Positions 8,133 to 17,295 are shown, counted from the stretch's first letter. The stretch is DNA of 64,000 nucleotides from Micrococcus terreus (GCF_900116905.1 NZ_FPCG01000003.1:248001-312000); one strand, 5' to 3'. Translations and numbers: made by a program. Notes: generated from the letters alone by a model not told the origin.

Positions 8133-9086
8133 TCAGCTCCGCTGGTAGGCGAGATCGAAGATCAGGCGCCCTGCCCGTTCCGCTTTGGACTCGAAGCTGG
8201 TCAACGGGCGGGTGGCGAATCGAGGTGCCCAGCCGCCCTCGTGGTCCACCGGGTCTTCCAGGGTGGAGGCCTGCGCTGCCTCGCGGAGGCCGGCGCGCGG
8301 CTGGGCCGGCAGGGGCGTGCCGTCCGGGGAGACGGCGCTCGGCTTCGCCTTCCGCAGCGGTTGGGCTCCGACCTCCAGTTCACGTTCCTCGAGCCGGACT
8401 CGGGTCAGGGGCGACTCCTCGCCGGCCGCTCGTCCGGGGTGCAGGTTGGTGAACTCGGGGTGGGCCTCCATGACCTGGCGCATGTGGACCGCGTAACCCG
8501 ACCAGTCCGTGGCCAGCCGCAGGATGCCGCCGGGCACCAGGGCCTGGGCGGCGCGGTCGGCGAAGGCCGGGGAGATGAGCCGGCGTTTGTGGTGCTTGGT
8601 CTTGTGCCACGGATCCGGGAAGAACACCCAGATCTCCTGCACGGAGGCCGGCGGCAGAAGCCGCTCCAGCACCTCAGGAGCGTTGGCCTGCACGCCGCGG
8701 ATGTTGGAGAGCTCCTGGTCCTCGATCTCCACCAGCAGGGCGCCCAGGCCCGGGGTGTAGACCTCCACGGCCAGGAAGTTCCAGTCCGGGTGTGCGGTGG
8801 CGCCAGCTACGGTCGACTCTCCGAGCCCCGGACCGACGTCCACCACCAGGGGAGCGGTGCGGCCGTAGATGCGCTCGAGATCGTCCGGGGTGAGCGTGGC
8901 GTCCGGGGCCACCGAGGTGTCCGCACGGTGCCGGGGCACGTCCAGGATGTATGCCGCGCGGCTGCGGTCCCAGCTCAGCTGCCGGCGGGTGGTCATCCGA
9001 TCGCCTCGGCGGACGAAGGACACCGGCTCGCGGCGGTACAGGGCAGGATCGGGGTTCGGGTTGTGACCGTGTTCGTGCTCGCTCAT
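8133..9086 (-). CDS. trmB: tRNA (guanine-N7-)-methyltransferase TrmB
   Basis: 317 residues, ATG start. TrmB uses SAM to form m7G46 in tRNA variable loops. The Rossmann SAM motif VDVGPGLGESTVAGA replaces the usual E-x-G-x-G. It is followed by the acidic AVEVYTPGLG, and then the diagnostic catalytic/tRNA motif FFPDPWHKTKHHKRRLISPAF. A distal TDW motif (RLATDWSGYAVHM) is also present. The first ~50 residues (His/Asn-rich, then RRxLSWDRSRAAYIL) and ~60 C-terminal residues extend beyond the E. coli enzyme, as is common in actinobacteria. The gene is monocistronic between convergent and codirectional genes. Confidence 0.92.
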   Translation of the reverse strand: MSEHEHGHNPNPDPALYRREPVSFVRRGDRMTTRRQLSWDRSRAAYILDVPRHRADTSVAPDATLTPDDLERIYGRTAPLVVDVGPGLGESTVAGATAHPDWNFLAVEVYTPGLGALLVEIEDQELSNIRGVQANAPEVLERLLPPASVQEIWVFFPDPWHKTKHHKRRLISPAFADRAAQALVPGGILRLATDWSGYAVHMRQVMEAHPEFTNLHPGRAAGEESPLTRVRLEERELEVGAQPLRKAKPSAVSPDGTPLPAQPRAGLREAAQASTLEDPVDHEGGWAPRFATRPLTSFESKAERAGRLIFDLAYQRS

Positions 9087-9185
9087 CAGGCGTCCAGCCT
9101 ACGTGGATGCAGCGTGCGTTCAGATTCGCCGCCGAGCCAGAAGCAGTGGCGGGCATCAGCATGCATGCCCACCACTGGTTCTGGG

Positions 9186-11291
9186 TCAACGGGACTCTGG
9201 AGCCGGTTCAGAGGGGAAGATCTCCTCTGCGGCGGTGAGGAAGTCGCGCATCACCGGACCATTGGTCTGGGCGCCGCCGAAGCCCTCGTTGAAGAACAGG
9301 GCCACAGCCAGGTCGCCGTGGATCGCCACCAGCCAGGTGTGTGCCAGGGTCTCGCCCTCAGAGACGAACTGGGCGGTGCCGGTCTTGGCCAGCACGGGGG
9401 CGCCCGGGACCTCCTGCAGGATCGGCACGGTGCCGTGGGTGACGGTCCCGGTCATCATCTCGCGCAGCTGGACCGCCTCCTCCTCGGTCAGGCCACCGTC
9501 CCCTGGGGCCGCCGCGGTGGGGAGGTCGATCTCCGGGTGACTGACCACCACTGGCTGGACGGTGTGACCGGCCGCCACGGACGCTGCCATCGTGGCCATG
9601 CCCAGAGGCGAGGCCTGCACCACGCCCTGGCCGAACAGGTTCGCGGCGTGCTCCGTGCCCTCGGAGTCCTCCGGGATCGAGGCCAGGAACGCGCCGTTCA
9701 GACCCACCACCGGCTCCGGCGTCAGCCCCAGGGCACGTCCGGCAGCGGCTTCATCCTCGGGGGAGATGTCCTGCCACTGCCCCACGAACACCGTGTTGCA
9801 GGACTGCGCCATCGCCTCCTTCAAAGGAATCGCTCCGAGCGAGGCGGCCGGGTAGCCGTCGAAGTTCTTGATCTCCATGCCGCCCACATTGATGGTCGGC
9901 GGGCACTGCACCGCGGTCTCCGGGGTCATCCCGTTGCGCAGCATGGCCAGGCCGGTCACCACCTTGAACACGGAGCCTGGGGCATACCTCCCGGACGTCC
10001 CGATCGGCGTGCTCATCCCCTCCGGACCGGCCGCAGCTGCCAGCACATGCCCGTCCGAGGGGCGCACCGCAACCAGAGCCGAGGGGACTCCGGAATCGGC
10101 CAGGGTCCGCTCGGCCAGCTCCTGCAGTCTGCGGTCCAGAGTGGTGGTCAGGTCCTGGCCAGGCACGGGATCCACCGTGAATCCAGGGCTTCCCGACGAC
10201 GGCCCGTCACCGTCTGTGGTCTGCTCACCGGAAGTGCCCGGTGCGCTGGGCGAGGCCCCTGGGGAGGCGCTGCCGGAAGTCTGGGGCGAGGAGCCGCCGT
10301 CGGGAAGCGCGGTGCCGTCCGGGTTCTGGACCGTGATGTCCAGACCAGGCGTCCCGACGAGGTACTCGTCCCAGGTGGCCTGCAGTCCGGAGAGCCCGGC
10401 GGGCTGACCGGCGGTGAGCCGTCCGTCCGAGTTCTCCACCTGCTCGGCGGTGGGCTCGCCGTAGGTGCCGAGCACGCCGCGGGCGAAGGCGCGCGTGGGA
10501 GCGAGCACGGCGGTGTCCTCGATCAGTCGGCCGCCCGGGACCTGCTGGACCGCGGAGGTGGGCAGGTTCACCGAGCCGTCCGCGCGCAGGGTGATCGCCT
10601 CCACGAACGCCTGCTCGCCGGCAGAGGCCGCACGGGCGGCGAAGGCGTCGGGGTCGATCTCGGCCATGGCCGCCAGAGCTCGCGCGGAGGACTCGACCTC
10701 GTCCGGGGTGATGTGGGACTTGTCCAGACCCAGCCGGACCACATCCCGCTCCATCATCAGCGGGTCGCCGGCGCCGTCCAGGATGCGCCCGCGATCGGCG
10801 ACCGTGGTCTCCACTTCCAGGGTGCCACCCGGGGCGAGCCCTGCCACGACGTCGTCCGGGCGCAGATCCAACTCCCAGGCCTGGGCGTCCTCATCCCAGA
10901 TCAGGTCAGCGGTGGTGGGGTAGGTCCAGGCCGAGCCCTCGGCGCCCAGCTCTGTGAGGTCCCAGGCGACGTCGAGGTCGGCGGTGGCCCGGTTCGCATC
11001 ATCACGGTCCACCGCGACGTCGTTGACCGTAACATGGCCGCGCGCCTCGCCCAGGGGCTCGAGGACGGTGGGCAGTTCTTCTGCCACGGGAGCGGAACCG
11101 TCGGTCAGTGGCAGGTCCGAGAACTCGCGGGTGTCGATGGCGGTGGCGAGCCGCTCGGCGGTCAGACGCGGATCCGGGCGGGTGTCCGTCTGGCAGGCCG
11201 TCAGGGCGAGGACGCCGGACAGCAGCACCCCGGTGGCGGCACGCCGCAGGACCTGGCTGCGGGTGGGCTGTGGGGGAGTTGTGGGCGCCAT
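9186..11291 (-). CDS. Class B penicillin-binding protein, lipoprotein with MecA-like N-terminal domain
   Basis: 701 residues starting at ATG 11291, which follows AGAGGAC; an upstream GTG at 11342 has no ribosome site. The N-terminus is a lipoprotein signal ending in the lipobox LALTAC. An NTF2/MecA_N-like domain (about 40-150) and a dimerisation region follow. A disordered Ser/Pro/Gly-rich linker around residues 320-360 comes next, then the transpeptidase domain. Its catalytic motifs are all present: SVFK (SxxK), SCN (SxN) and KTGTAQF (KTG). It is a D,D-transpeptidase for peptidoglycan crosslinking at the outer membrane face. The MecA-like layout is normal in actinobacteria and does not by itself imply methicillin resistance. 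Confidence 0.88.
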   Translation of the reverse strand: MAPTTPPQPTRSQVLRRAATGVLLSGVLALTACQTDTRPDPRLTAERLATAIDTREFSDLPLTDGSAPVAEELPTVLEPLGEARGHVTVNDVAVDRDDANRATADLDVAWDLTELGAEGSAWTYPTTADLIWDEDAQAWELDLRPDDVVAGLAPGGTLEVETTVADRGRILDGAGDPLMMERDVVRLGLDKSHITPDEVESSARALAAMAEIDPDAFAARAASAGEQAFVEAITLRADGSVNLPTSAVQQVPGGRLIEDTAVLAPTRAFARGVLGTYGEPTAEQVENSDGRLTAGQPAGLSGLQATWDEYLVGTPGLDITVQNPDGTALPDGGSSPQTSGSASPGASPSAPGTSGEQTTDGDGPSSGSPGFTVDPVPGQDLTTTLDRRLQELAERTLADSGVPSALVAVRPSDGHVLAAAAGPEGMSTPIGTSGRYAPGSVFKVVTGLAMLRNGMTPETAVQCPPTINVGGMEIKNFDGYPAASLGAIPLKEAMAQSCNTVFVGQWQDISPEDEAAAGRALGLTPEPVVGLNGAFLASIPEDSEGTEHAANLFGQGVVQASPLGMATMAASVAAGHTVQPVVVSHPEIDLPTAAAPGDGGLTEEEAVQLREMMTGTVTHGTVPILQEVPGAPVLAKTGTAQFVSEGETLAHTWLVAIHGDLAVALFFNEGFGGAQTNGPVMRDFLTAAEEIFPSEPAPESR

Positions 11292-11442
11292 GTCTGTCCT
11301 CTGGTGGGGATGGTGCTGCGTGGTGTCAGCGTACGGGTCCACCGGCGCGGACCCTGGTGGTCGACCTGGACCGGGTGGGCCGGGCTGAGCAGGCGGGGCA
11401 CGGCAGGTGGCACGAACTCCATGGTGCGCCTGACAACACTGG

Positions 11443-11462
11443 GCGAGGGGCCGTCGTCGGGA
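11443..11462 (+). repeat. Copy of dispersed 20-mer repeat (intergenic)
   Basis: GCGAGGGGCCGTCGTCGGGA, identical to the sequences at 23770-23789 (+) and 57413-57432 (-). It lies in the 278-nt divergent gap between the PBP gene and yccF, 107 nt before the yccF start. No hairpin or promoter box coincides with it. The rest of the gap (11292-11442 and 11463-11569) shows nothing else I can name. Confidence 0.6.
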
Positions 11463-11569
11463 TGTTCAGGCAATCGTCACCAGATCGGTACCGTTCTGAG
11501 ACCTGCGCCCTGAGCGGAGCCACACCCGCGAGGCTGGTCCGGTTGACCCGCGCCTGCGAGCATGGAGAC

Positions 11570-12040
11570 ATGAACGGTGCGAACAGTGTCCTGAGCCTGA
11601 TCCTGAACATCATCTGGCTGCTCTTCGGCGGGCTCTGGCTCGCGCTGGGCTACATGCTGGCCGGGGTGGTGTGCTGCCTGCTGATCGTGACCATCCCGTT
11701 CGGCATCGCGTCCTTCCGGATCGCCGGATACGCGCTGTGGCCGTTCGGCCGCATGGTGGTGGACGCGCGCCCGGTCACCGGTCCGTTCACCGTGCTGGGC
11801 AACGTCATCTGGTTCATCGTGGCCGGGATCTGGATCGCGATCGGCCACGTGCTGACCGCCATCCCCATGTTCCTGAGCATTGTGGGCATCCCGCTGGCCA
11901 TCGCCAACCTGAAGATGATCCCGGTGTCCCTGATGCCGCTGGGCAAGCGGATCGTGGACTCCGGCTCGGCCGGCTCCCTGCCGCAGTACGCCCCCGCCGG
12001 ACACGGTCACCGCTACCCGGTGGCACCGTACCGGGGCTGA
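11570..12040 (+). CDS. YccF domain inner-membrane protein
   Basis: 156 residues from ATG 11570, preceded by GGAGAC. Two homologous YccF repeats are visible. Each has a hydrophobic helix ending in an amphipathic PFG/PLG block: IIWLLFGGLWLALGYMLAG with TIPFGIASFRIAGYALWPFGR, and VIWFIVAGIWIAIGHVLTA with GIPLAIANLKMIPVSLMPLGK. About four membrane segments result, with a short Tyr/His/Pro tail. The family is widespread and uncharacterised; a role in transport or membrane organisation is only speculated. It converges on the DedA-family gene. Confidence 0.85.
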   Translation: MNGANSVLSLILNIIWLLFGGLWLALGYMLAGVVCCLLIVTIPFGIASFRIAGYALWPFGRMVVDARPVTGPFTVLGNVIWFIVAGIWIAIGHVLTAIPMFLSIVGIPLAIANLKMIPVSLMPLGKRIVDSGSAGSLPQYAPAGHGHRYPVAPYRG

Positions 12041-12078
12041 GACTGATGCCGATGTCGGACCCGGCCTGAGCCCGGACC

Positions 12079-12963
12079 TCAGGCGCGGGTGGAGCCGCCG
12101 GACTGGCCAGCCCCGCCCTGAGACCCCTTGCTGCCCTTGCCCTTGGAGCGCAGGTCCAGCGACTCGTCGTTGAGCAGGGCGTCCACACGGGCCGCGGCCT
12201 CATCGGCGGACGGGGCCACGTAGTTCGGGTCGTGGGCACGGCGGCGGTTGCGCAGCACGCGAGCGATGATCCACCACGCCAGGAACAGCAGCACGGCGGC
12301 CAGCACCACATTGGAGAACACGTCCGCGTAGTCCGAGACCAGGTGCCAGGACTCGCCGAGCAGGTAGCCGCCCCAGACGAAGATCGTGTTCCAGAGGGCC
12401 GAGCCCAGCAGAGTCAGTAGGGTGAACAGGCCCAAGTGCATGCGCTCGATGCCCGCCGGGATGGAGATCAGCGAGCGGAAGATCGGCACCATGCGGCCCA
12501 GGAATACGGTCCAGTAGCCGTGCTTGTGGAACCAGCGCTCGGTCTTCTCTACGTCCTCGAAGTCCACCAGCGGCAACCAGTCGGCGATCCGGTACATCCG
12601 CCGCCGTCCCAGGGCCGCGCCGATGCCGTACAGCGCCACGGCGCCCACCACGGAGCCGATGGTCGCCCAGATCACGGCCTCCCACGGGCCGAACGAGCCG
12701 TTCGCGGCGGTGAACCCGGCCAGCGGCAGGATCAGCTCCGAGGGGATGGGCGGGAAGATGTTCTCCAGGAACACCGCCAGCGCCACGCCGATCGGACCGA
12801 TCGCCTCCATCACCTGCACCACGATGTCGCCGAGCCAGCCGTAGGAGACCTCGCCCCCGTCCTGGGCGGCGGTGGCCACCGGGAGATTCCCGACGACGGC
12901 ACTCACCTCAGCGGGGGCGGGCAGGGCGGACAGCGGGGAGACAGAGGAAGACATGGCCCCCAT
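12079..12963 (-). CDS. DedA family membrane protein
   Basis: 294 residues (ATG 12963, or ATG 12954 three codons later). It has the typical SNARE-associated/DedA core: GPIGVALAVFLENIFPPIPSEL near residue 60, and the second conserved block FLGRMVPIFRSLISIPAGIERM with its essential Arg. Four to six membrane helices follow, including WGGYLLGESW. DedA proteins are implicated in undecaprenyl-phosphate or phospholipid flipping and in envelope proton-motive-force homeostasis. The C-terminal ~50 residues are charged, ending in SKGKGSKGSQGG. The 13-mer repeat overlaps its codons for VVGN at 12888-12900. Confidence 0.88.
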   Translation of the reverse strand: MGAMSSSVSPLSALPAPAEVSAVVGNLPVATAAQDGGEVSYGWLGDIVVQVMEAIGPIGVALAVFLENIFPPIPSELILPLAGFTAANGSFGPWEAVIWATIGSVVGAVALYGIGAALGRRRMYRIADWLPLVDFEDVEKTERWFHKHGYWTVFLGRMVPIFRSLISIPAGIERMHLGLFTLLTLLGSALWNTIFVWGGYLLGESWHLVSDYADVFSNVVLAAVLLFLAWWIIARVLRNRRRAHDPNYVAPSADEAAARVDALLNDESLDLRSKGKGSKGSQGGAGQSGGSTRA

Positions 12964-13138
12964 TGTTCCGCATGACCTGGGGTGGGAGGTCCCGGGCGCG
13001 CAGGCGGGTGCCGAACCTCACGGGGAGGAACCAACTGGACGGGCCCGCCGGCGTGGGGCAGCCGTGGCAGGTCAGGAGCGGGTGTCCTGGGCTGCTGCCC
13101 TGTGGAAAGCTGCACAGGGTACGGGCATAGTGGAGGAC

Positions 13139-14800
13139 ATGAGGCTCAAGCCGTCCACCGCCGAACTGGTCGGCGCGCACGTGATGAGCTGGGTGTCCCT
13201 GTCCCCGAGCTTCATCCCGCGGACCTGGTGGATGACGGCGGTCTCCACGGGCTTCTCGCAGGCGTTCGGGTACCTGGTGGGCGCGGCCGGGCATGGACTG
13301 GCCCGATCCGCCGTACGGCTGACCGGTGCGGAGATCGCCGTGGACCCGGCGAGACTGCAGCCGGTGCGCGAACGGGTCCCCTGGGCGATGGCCGGCATCA
13401 GCGCCGTGGCCTGGCTGCGGTCGGTGAACCGCCAGGCAGAGATCTGCGGACTGATGGAGACCCGACCCATCCCGTTGAAGGAGCACGCCTACGGCACCGT
13501 CATGGGTGCGGCCCTGGGCGCCTCGCTGATCCAGGCTGGCCGCGCGCTCACGGCAGGCGGTCAGGCTGTCTCTCGCGTCCTGCGGCCCGCGCTCCCGGAA
13601 CCGGCAGCGGCACTGGCTGGAGCCGTCGTCGCGGGTGCTGCCACCACCCTGGTGCTGGACAAGGTGGTCTACCGGCGCCTGCTGGAGCGCGTCTCCCGGG
13701 CCGCCCACGAGACCAATGACCTGCTGCTGCCCGGGCGCTTCCAGCCCACCGAGCCGGAGCGATCCGGATCGCCGGCGTCCCTGGAGCCGTGGGACACGCT
13801 GGGGTCCAAAGGGCAGGCCGTGGTCTCGGACGGCCCGCGCGCGGTGGACATCGAGGCCGCCACCGGGGAGCCCGGGCTGACGCCGATCCGCGCCTACGCC
13901 GGCTGGCGCGAAGACCGAGACCTGGAGGCCACCGCCCAGGCCGTGGTGGCCGAGCTGCGGCGCACCGGCGGGTTCGAACGGAAGGTGCTGCTGGTCATCA
14001 ACACCACCGGGACCGGGTGGCTGCAGGAGTGGTCGGCCTCGGCGGTGGAGTTCCTCACCGGTGGGGACTGCGCGCTCGCGGCCATGCAATACACCTATCT
14101 GCCCTCGGGCGTGGCCATGGTGGTGGACCGCGCCACACCCACGGCTGCGGGGGAGGCGCTGCTGCACGCGGTGGAGGCCGAGCTGGCCACACGTCCGGCC
14201 GACCGTCGCCCGATGCTCCTGGTGGGCGGGGAGTCCCTGGGGGCGCTGGGTGGGACGTCCGCGTTCGACGGGCTGCAGGACATGCTCGAGCGGGTAGACG
14301 GTGCTGTCTGGACGGGGATGCCGCGGATCTCCGCGTTCTGGCGGCAGCTGGTGTCCCGGCGGCGCCTGGGTACCCCGGAGATCCTCCCCGTGGTCGACGA
14401 CGGCCGGCACGTCCGGTTCGTCTCTCGCCCCCGCGACCTGGTCACCGACATCACTGGGGTGGACTACGGGGAATGGCACCACCCGCGCGTGGTGGTGGCC
14501 CAGCACCCCTCCGACCCCGTGGTGTGGTGGAGCCCGGAGCTGATGTGGCGGGAGCCGGAGTGGGCGCGCGAGCAGGCCGGATCCGACGTCTCCCGGTCGG
14601 TGCGGTGGATGCCCTGGGTGACGTTCTGGCAGGTCGCCTCGGACATGCCGCGATCAGCCACCGTCCCTGGTGGACACGGTCATCGATATCTGGAGGAGAT
14701 GGTCTCCTACTGGGCCGCGGTGCTGGGGCTGGATCCGCTGGAGGACCGCTCGAGTATCATGCAGGCGATCCGTCGACTGATCGTGCCCAGCGAGGGGTGA
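13139..14800 (+). CDS. Membrane alpha/beta hydrolase, Abhydrolase_9 family
   Basis: About 553 residues. ATG 13139 is used, but an in-frame GTG at 13130 is equally possible because GGAGG sits only 2 nt before the ATG. The N-terminal part matches the Abhydrolase_9 N-domain (LSPSFIPRTWWMTAVSTGFSQAFGY) with several membrane helices. The C-terminal catalytic domain has TTGTGWLQEWSASAVEFL, MQYTYLPSGVAM, the nucleophile context LLVGGESLGALGG, and the terminal HPSDPVVWWSPELMW. The family occurs in actinobacteria with unknown substrate. A perfect 7-bp inverted repeat CCCTGTG/CACAGGG (13098-13119) lies 20 nt upstream and could be an operator. Confidence 0.85.
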   Translation: MRLKPSTAELVGAHVMSWVSLSPSFIPRTWWMTAVSTGFSQAFGYLVGAAGHGLARSAVRLTGAEIAVDPARLQPVRERVPWAMAGISAVAWLRSVNRQAEICGLMETRPIPLKEHAYGTVMGAALGASLIQAGRALTAGGQAVSRVLRPALPEPAAALAGAVVAGAATTLVLDKVVYRRLLERVSRAAHETNDLLLPGRFQPTEPERSGSPASLEPWDTLGSKGQAVVSDGPRAVDIEAATGEPGLTPIRAYAGWREDRDLEATAQAVVAELRRTGGFERKVLLVINTTGTGWLQEWSASAVEFLTGGDCALAAMQYTYLPSGVAMVVDRATPTAAGEALLHAVEAELATRPADRRPMLLVGGESLGALGGTSAFDGLQDMLERVDGAVWTGMPRISAFWRQLVSRRRLGTPEILPVVDDGRHVRFVSRPRDLVTDITGVDYGEWHHPRVVVAQHPSDPVVWWSPELMWREPEWAREQAGSDVSRSVRWMPWVTFWQVASDMPRSATVPGGHGHRYLEEMVSYWAAVLGLDPLEDRSSIMQAIRRLIVPSEG

Positions 14801-14869
14801 GCGCCGGGTCTCACCCACTGGCGAACCGGATGTCTTGCCCGGCGGGGTCGCCAGGCGTAGCTTCGCCGC

Positions 14870-15286
14870 ATGGCTATCCGCTGGTACTCCGTGGTGATCG
14901 ACTCCCAGGACGTGGCCGCCCAGGCTCGATGGTGGGCTCAGGTGCTCTCCTGGGAGATCGTCTACGAATCAGACGACGAGGTGGTGATCGTGCCGCCGAT
15001 CGCCGTCCAGCAGGAACAGGACCCGTCCTCCACCCCGTTCGCCGACCGTGCTCAGGGGTGGGTGTTCGTGCCCGTCCCGGAGGGCAAGACCGTGAAGAAC
15101 CGGATCCACCTGGACCTGGCACCGGACCGGGACTCGGACCACGCCGCCGAGGTCCAGCGGCTGGTTGACCTCGGTGCGCGCCACGTGGATGTGGGCCAGA
15201 TCGAATCCGGGCCGGACGCCGTCACCTGGACCGTGCTGGCCGACCCCGAGGGCAACGAGTTCTGTCTACTCTCCCCGCGTGACTGA
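14870..15286 (+). CDS. VOC family glyoxalase-like protein
   Basis: 138 residues, ATG 14870. A single glyoxalase-like (VOC) module: the first beta-alpha unit RWYSVVIDSQDVAAQARWWAQVLSW, then NRIHLDLAP, and the terminal TWTVLADPEGNEFCLL with a typical PEGNEFC metal-ligand position. Members bind a metal and act as dioxygenases, isomerases or resistance proteins; the substrate is not predictable here. A second VOC gene follows 30 nt downstream, so the pair probably forms an operon. Confidence 0.82.
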   Translation: MAIRWYSVVIDSQDVAAQARWWAQVLSWEIVYESDDEVVIVPPIAVQQEQDPSSTPFADRAQGWVFVPVPEGKTVKNRIHLDLAPDRDSDHAAEVQRLVDLGARHVDVGQIESGPDAVTWTVLADPEGNEFCLLSPRD

Positions 15287-15316
15287 CATGACTGACGCGA
15301 CTGATCGGAGCACCCC

Positions 15317-15868
15317 ATGAACACCGAGGACCGACTTCTGACCTGTCTCTGGTTTCCCGGTGAACAGGCAGAGGCGGCTGCGACCCACTACGTGGACACC
15401 TTCGCGCCCTTCCGACGGGACACCGCCCTGGGCACTGTCACTCGGGCGCCTCTGGACCTGGTGGACCGGGACGGAGAGTTCCGAGCTGAGATCCGCCGGG
15501 AGGGCGACGACGTCCACGTCGAGCAGGGGCGGGTGCTGATGGTCGAGTTCACCCTGGACGGCCGCCCGTTCATCGCGATGGACGACAACCGCTCCGGGCG
15601 GACCTTCACCGATGCCACCTCCTTCCAGGTGATCTGTGAGGATCAGGCCGAGGTGGACCACTTCTGGGATCGGCTCACCGCGGGCGGCGAGGAGGTCATG
15701 TGCGGTTGGCTGAAGGACCGGTTCGGCGTGAGCTGGCAGGTGGTGCCCCGGCTGCTGATGAAGCTGATGTCCGGTGCCGACCGTGAGGCGGCCGGGCGGG
15801 TGCAGCGGCAGATGATGTCCATGGTCAAGCTGGACCTGGCGCCCCTGGAGGCCGCCGCGCGCGGCTGA
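15317..15868 (+). CDS. PhnB-like VOC protein
   Basis: 183 residues, ATG 15317 after GATCGGAGCA. The beginning DRLLTCLWFPGEQAEAAATHYVDTF is typical of the 3-demethylubiquinone methyltransferase-like/PhnB family. So are the central FTLDGRPFIAMDDN, the HFWDRLTAGGEEVMCGWLKDRFGVSWQVVPRLL block and the helical C-terminus. An insertion between strands 1 and 2 (about residues 35-60) is longer than usual. The enzymatic role of this family is unknown despite its database name. The intergenic region before it carries three short GACTGA repeats. Confidence 0.85.
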   Translation: MNTEDRLLTCLWFPGEQAEAAATHYVDTFAPFRRDTALGTVTRAPLDLVDRDGEFRAEIRREGDDVHVEQGRVLMVEFTLDGRPFIAMDDNRSGRTFTDATSFQVICEDQAEVDHFWDRLTAGGEEVMCGWLKDRFGVSWQVVPRLLMKLMSGADREAAGRVQRQMMSMVKLDLAPLEAAARG

Positions 15869-15912
15869 CGCAGTACCTCAGGGGATCCTGCCCCGGCGTA
15901 CGCTGAGGGCTC

Positions 15913-16656
15913 ATGGAACCCTGGATGGCCCTCGCCGCGCTCGCCGCCTGCATGGTCGGGGCGTGCCTGCAGCGTGTGTCCGGAGCCGGCGTCGGACTCG
16001 TGGTGACCCCCGTGATGGTGCTGATCTTCGGCCCCGTCTCCGGGGTGCTGCTCACCAACGCGACCACCATCGTCTCCGCCGCCCTGATCATGTCCGTGGT
16101 CTGGCGGAACATCGACTGGCACCGCTTCCGGCAGATCGCACCCATCGGGCTGCTCGGCTCCGTGGCCGGAGCGCTGCTGGTGGGGGCACTGCCCGCAGCC
16201 GTCCTGCAGGTGGTGGTGGGCGTCGTCGTGCTGGTGGCCCTGGTGATGACCTTCGCCCTGCCGCGCGTGCCCCATCTGACCGGGCCCGCGCCGGGAGTGG
16301 CCGCTGGGACCGTGGGCGGGTTCCTGAACACCGTGGCGGGGGTGGCGATGCCGGCCATGGTCATCTACGCCACCGTCTCGCGCTGGGAGCAGGCGCGGTT
16401 CGCGGCCACCCTGCAGCCGGTGTTCCTCACCTTCGGCGCACTGTCCGTGGCCACCAAGCTGGGCATGGGGACCGCCTCGGTGGAGCAGCTGCCGCCGCTG
16501 TGGTTCTTCGGGCTGCTCGCCGCCGGGATCGTGCTCGGGGTGCTGGCCGGCTCCGTGCTCTCGAAGAGGGTCAGTGCCGTGCGGGCCCGATGGGTGGCCG
16601 TGATCCTGGCCGGAGCCGGTGCCACTCTGACTGTGGTGCGTGGGCTGACGCTCTGA
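15913..16656 (+). CDS. TauE/SafE family permease
   Basis: 247 residues with about eight hydrophobic segments. The opening MALAALAACMVGACLQRVSGAGVGLVVTPVM and the internal repeat GTVGGFLNTVAGVAMPAMVIYA are typical of TauE/SafE anion exporters, which carry sulfite, sulfoacetate or related organic anions. No sulfonate-degradation genes are near, so the substrate is unknown. The gene follows the VOC pair by 44 nt and may be read with them. Confidence 0.85.
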   Translation: MEPWMALAALAACMVGACLQRVSGAGVGLVVTPVMVLIFGPVSGVLLTNATTIVSAALIMSVVWRNIDWHRFRQIAPIGLLGSVAGALLVGALPAAVLQVVVGVVVLVALVMTFALPRVPHLTGPAPGVAAGTVGGFLNTVAGVAMPAMVIYATVSRWEQARFAATLQPVFLTFGALSVATKLGMGTASVEQLPPLWFFGLLAAGIVLGVLAGSVLSKRVSAVRARWVAVILAGAGATLTVVRGLTL

Positions 16657-16734
16657 TCCAGCCGTGACACGCCGCACGAGATTGGCGATAGGCTGAAGGG
16701 CGGAACCACACCGACCCATCGGAAGGACACCCCC

Positions 16735-17295
16735 ATGAGCATTGTCCAGATCCCCCTGCGCCTGACCTCAGGCGCCTTCATCCTGAACTCCGGCATCGGC
16801 AAGACCAAGATCTCCGAGGAGCAGGCTGAGGGCATGCGGGACATGGCCGCCAACGGCATCCCCATGCTGAAGGACCTGAGCCCGGCCCAGTTCAAGCAGT
16901 TCATCGTGGCCTCGGAGATCGGTGTGGGTGCGGCCCTGCTGGCTCCGTTCGTTCCCGGCTGGCTGGCCGGCGCCGCCCTGACCGCCTTCTCCGGCGGACT
17001 GCTGGCGATGTACAAGAACACTGAGGGCATGACCCAGGAGGACGGCATCCGTCCCACCCAGGAGGGCACCGCCGTGGCCAAGGACGTCTGGATGGCCGGC
17101 ATGGGCCTGGCCCTGATGGCCGACGGCGCCGTGAACCGCACCGCCCGCAAGAACGCCGCCGCCGCCCGCCGTGCCAAGCGCATCGGCAAGGCCAAGGACT
17201 CCAAGGTCGAGGCCATCAACAAGGCCCGCGACGAGCAGATCGAGGCCCTGCGTGCCGCTCGTCACGACCTGGCGGAGCTGCGCAAGCAGATCTGA
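16735..17295 (+). CDS. Conserved hypothetical protein with two membrane segments and coiled-coil tail
   Basis: 186 residues, ATG 16735 after GGAAGGAC. Two glycine/alanine-rich hydrophobic segments (IGVGAALLAPFVPGWLAGAALTAFSGGLLAMY, and DVWMAGMGLALMADGAV) are followed by a basic stretch and a charged helical C-terminus rich in Glu, Lys, Arg and Ala, likely a coiled coil. The layout is loosely DoxX-like but I cannot assign a family. Its codons are almost entirely the preferred C/G-ending ones (AAG, GCC, CTG), which suggests strong expression. It has its own ribosome site and is followed by the strongest terminator hairpin in the window. Confidence 0.7.
   Translation: MSIVQIPLRLTSGAFILNSGIGKTKISEEQAEGMRDMAANGIPMLKDLSPAQFKQFIVASEIGVGAALLAPFVPGWLAGAALTAFSGGLLAMYKNTEGMTQEDGIRPTQEGTAVAKDVWMAGMGLALMADGAVNRTARKNAAAARRAKRIGKAKDSKVEAINKARDEQIEALRAARHDLAELRKQI

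Noticed and set aside
7848-11513. Very long open frame (1221 codons) on the + strand
   Set aside because: It runs antisense through trmB and the class B PBP gene, both with full catalytic motifs. It is the expected shadow frame of high-GC third positions and has no recognisable domain.
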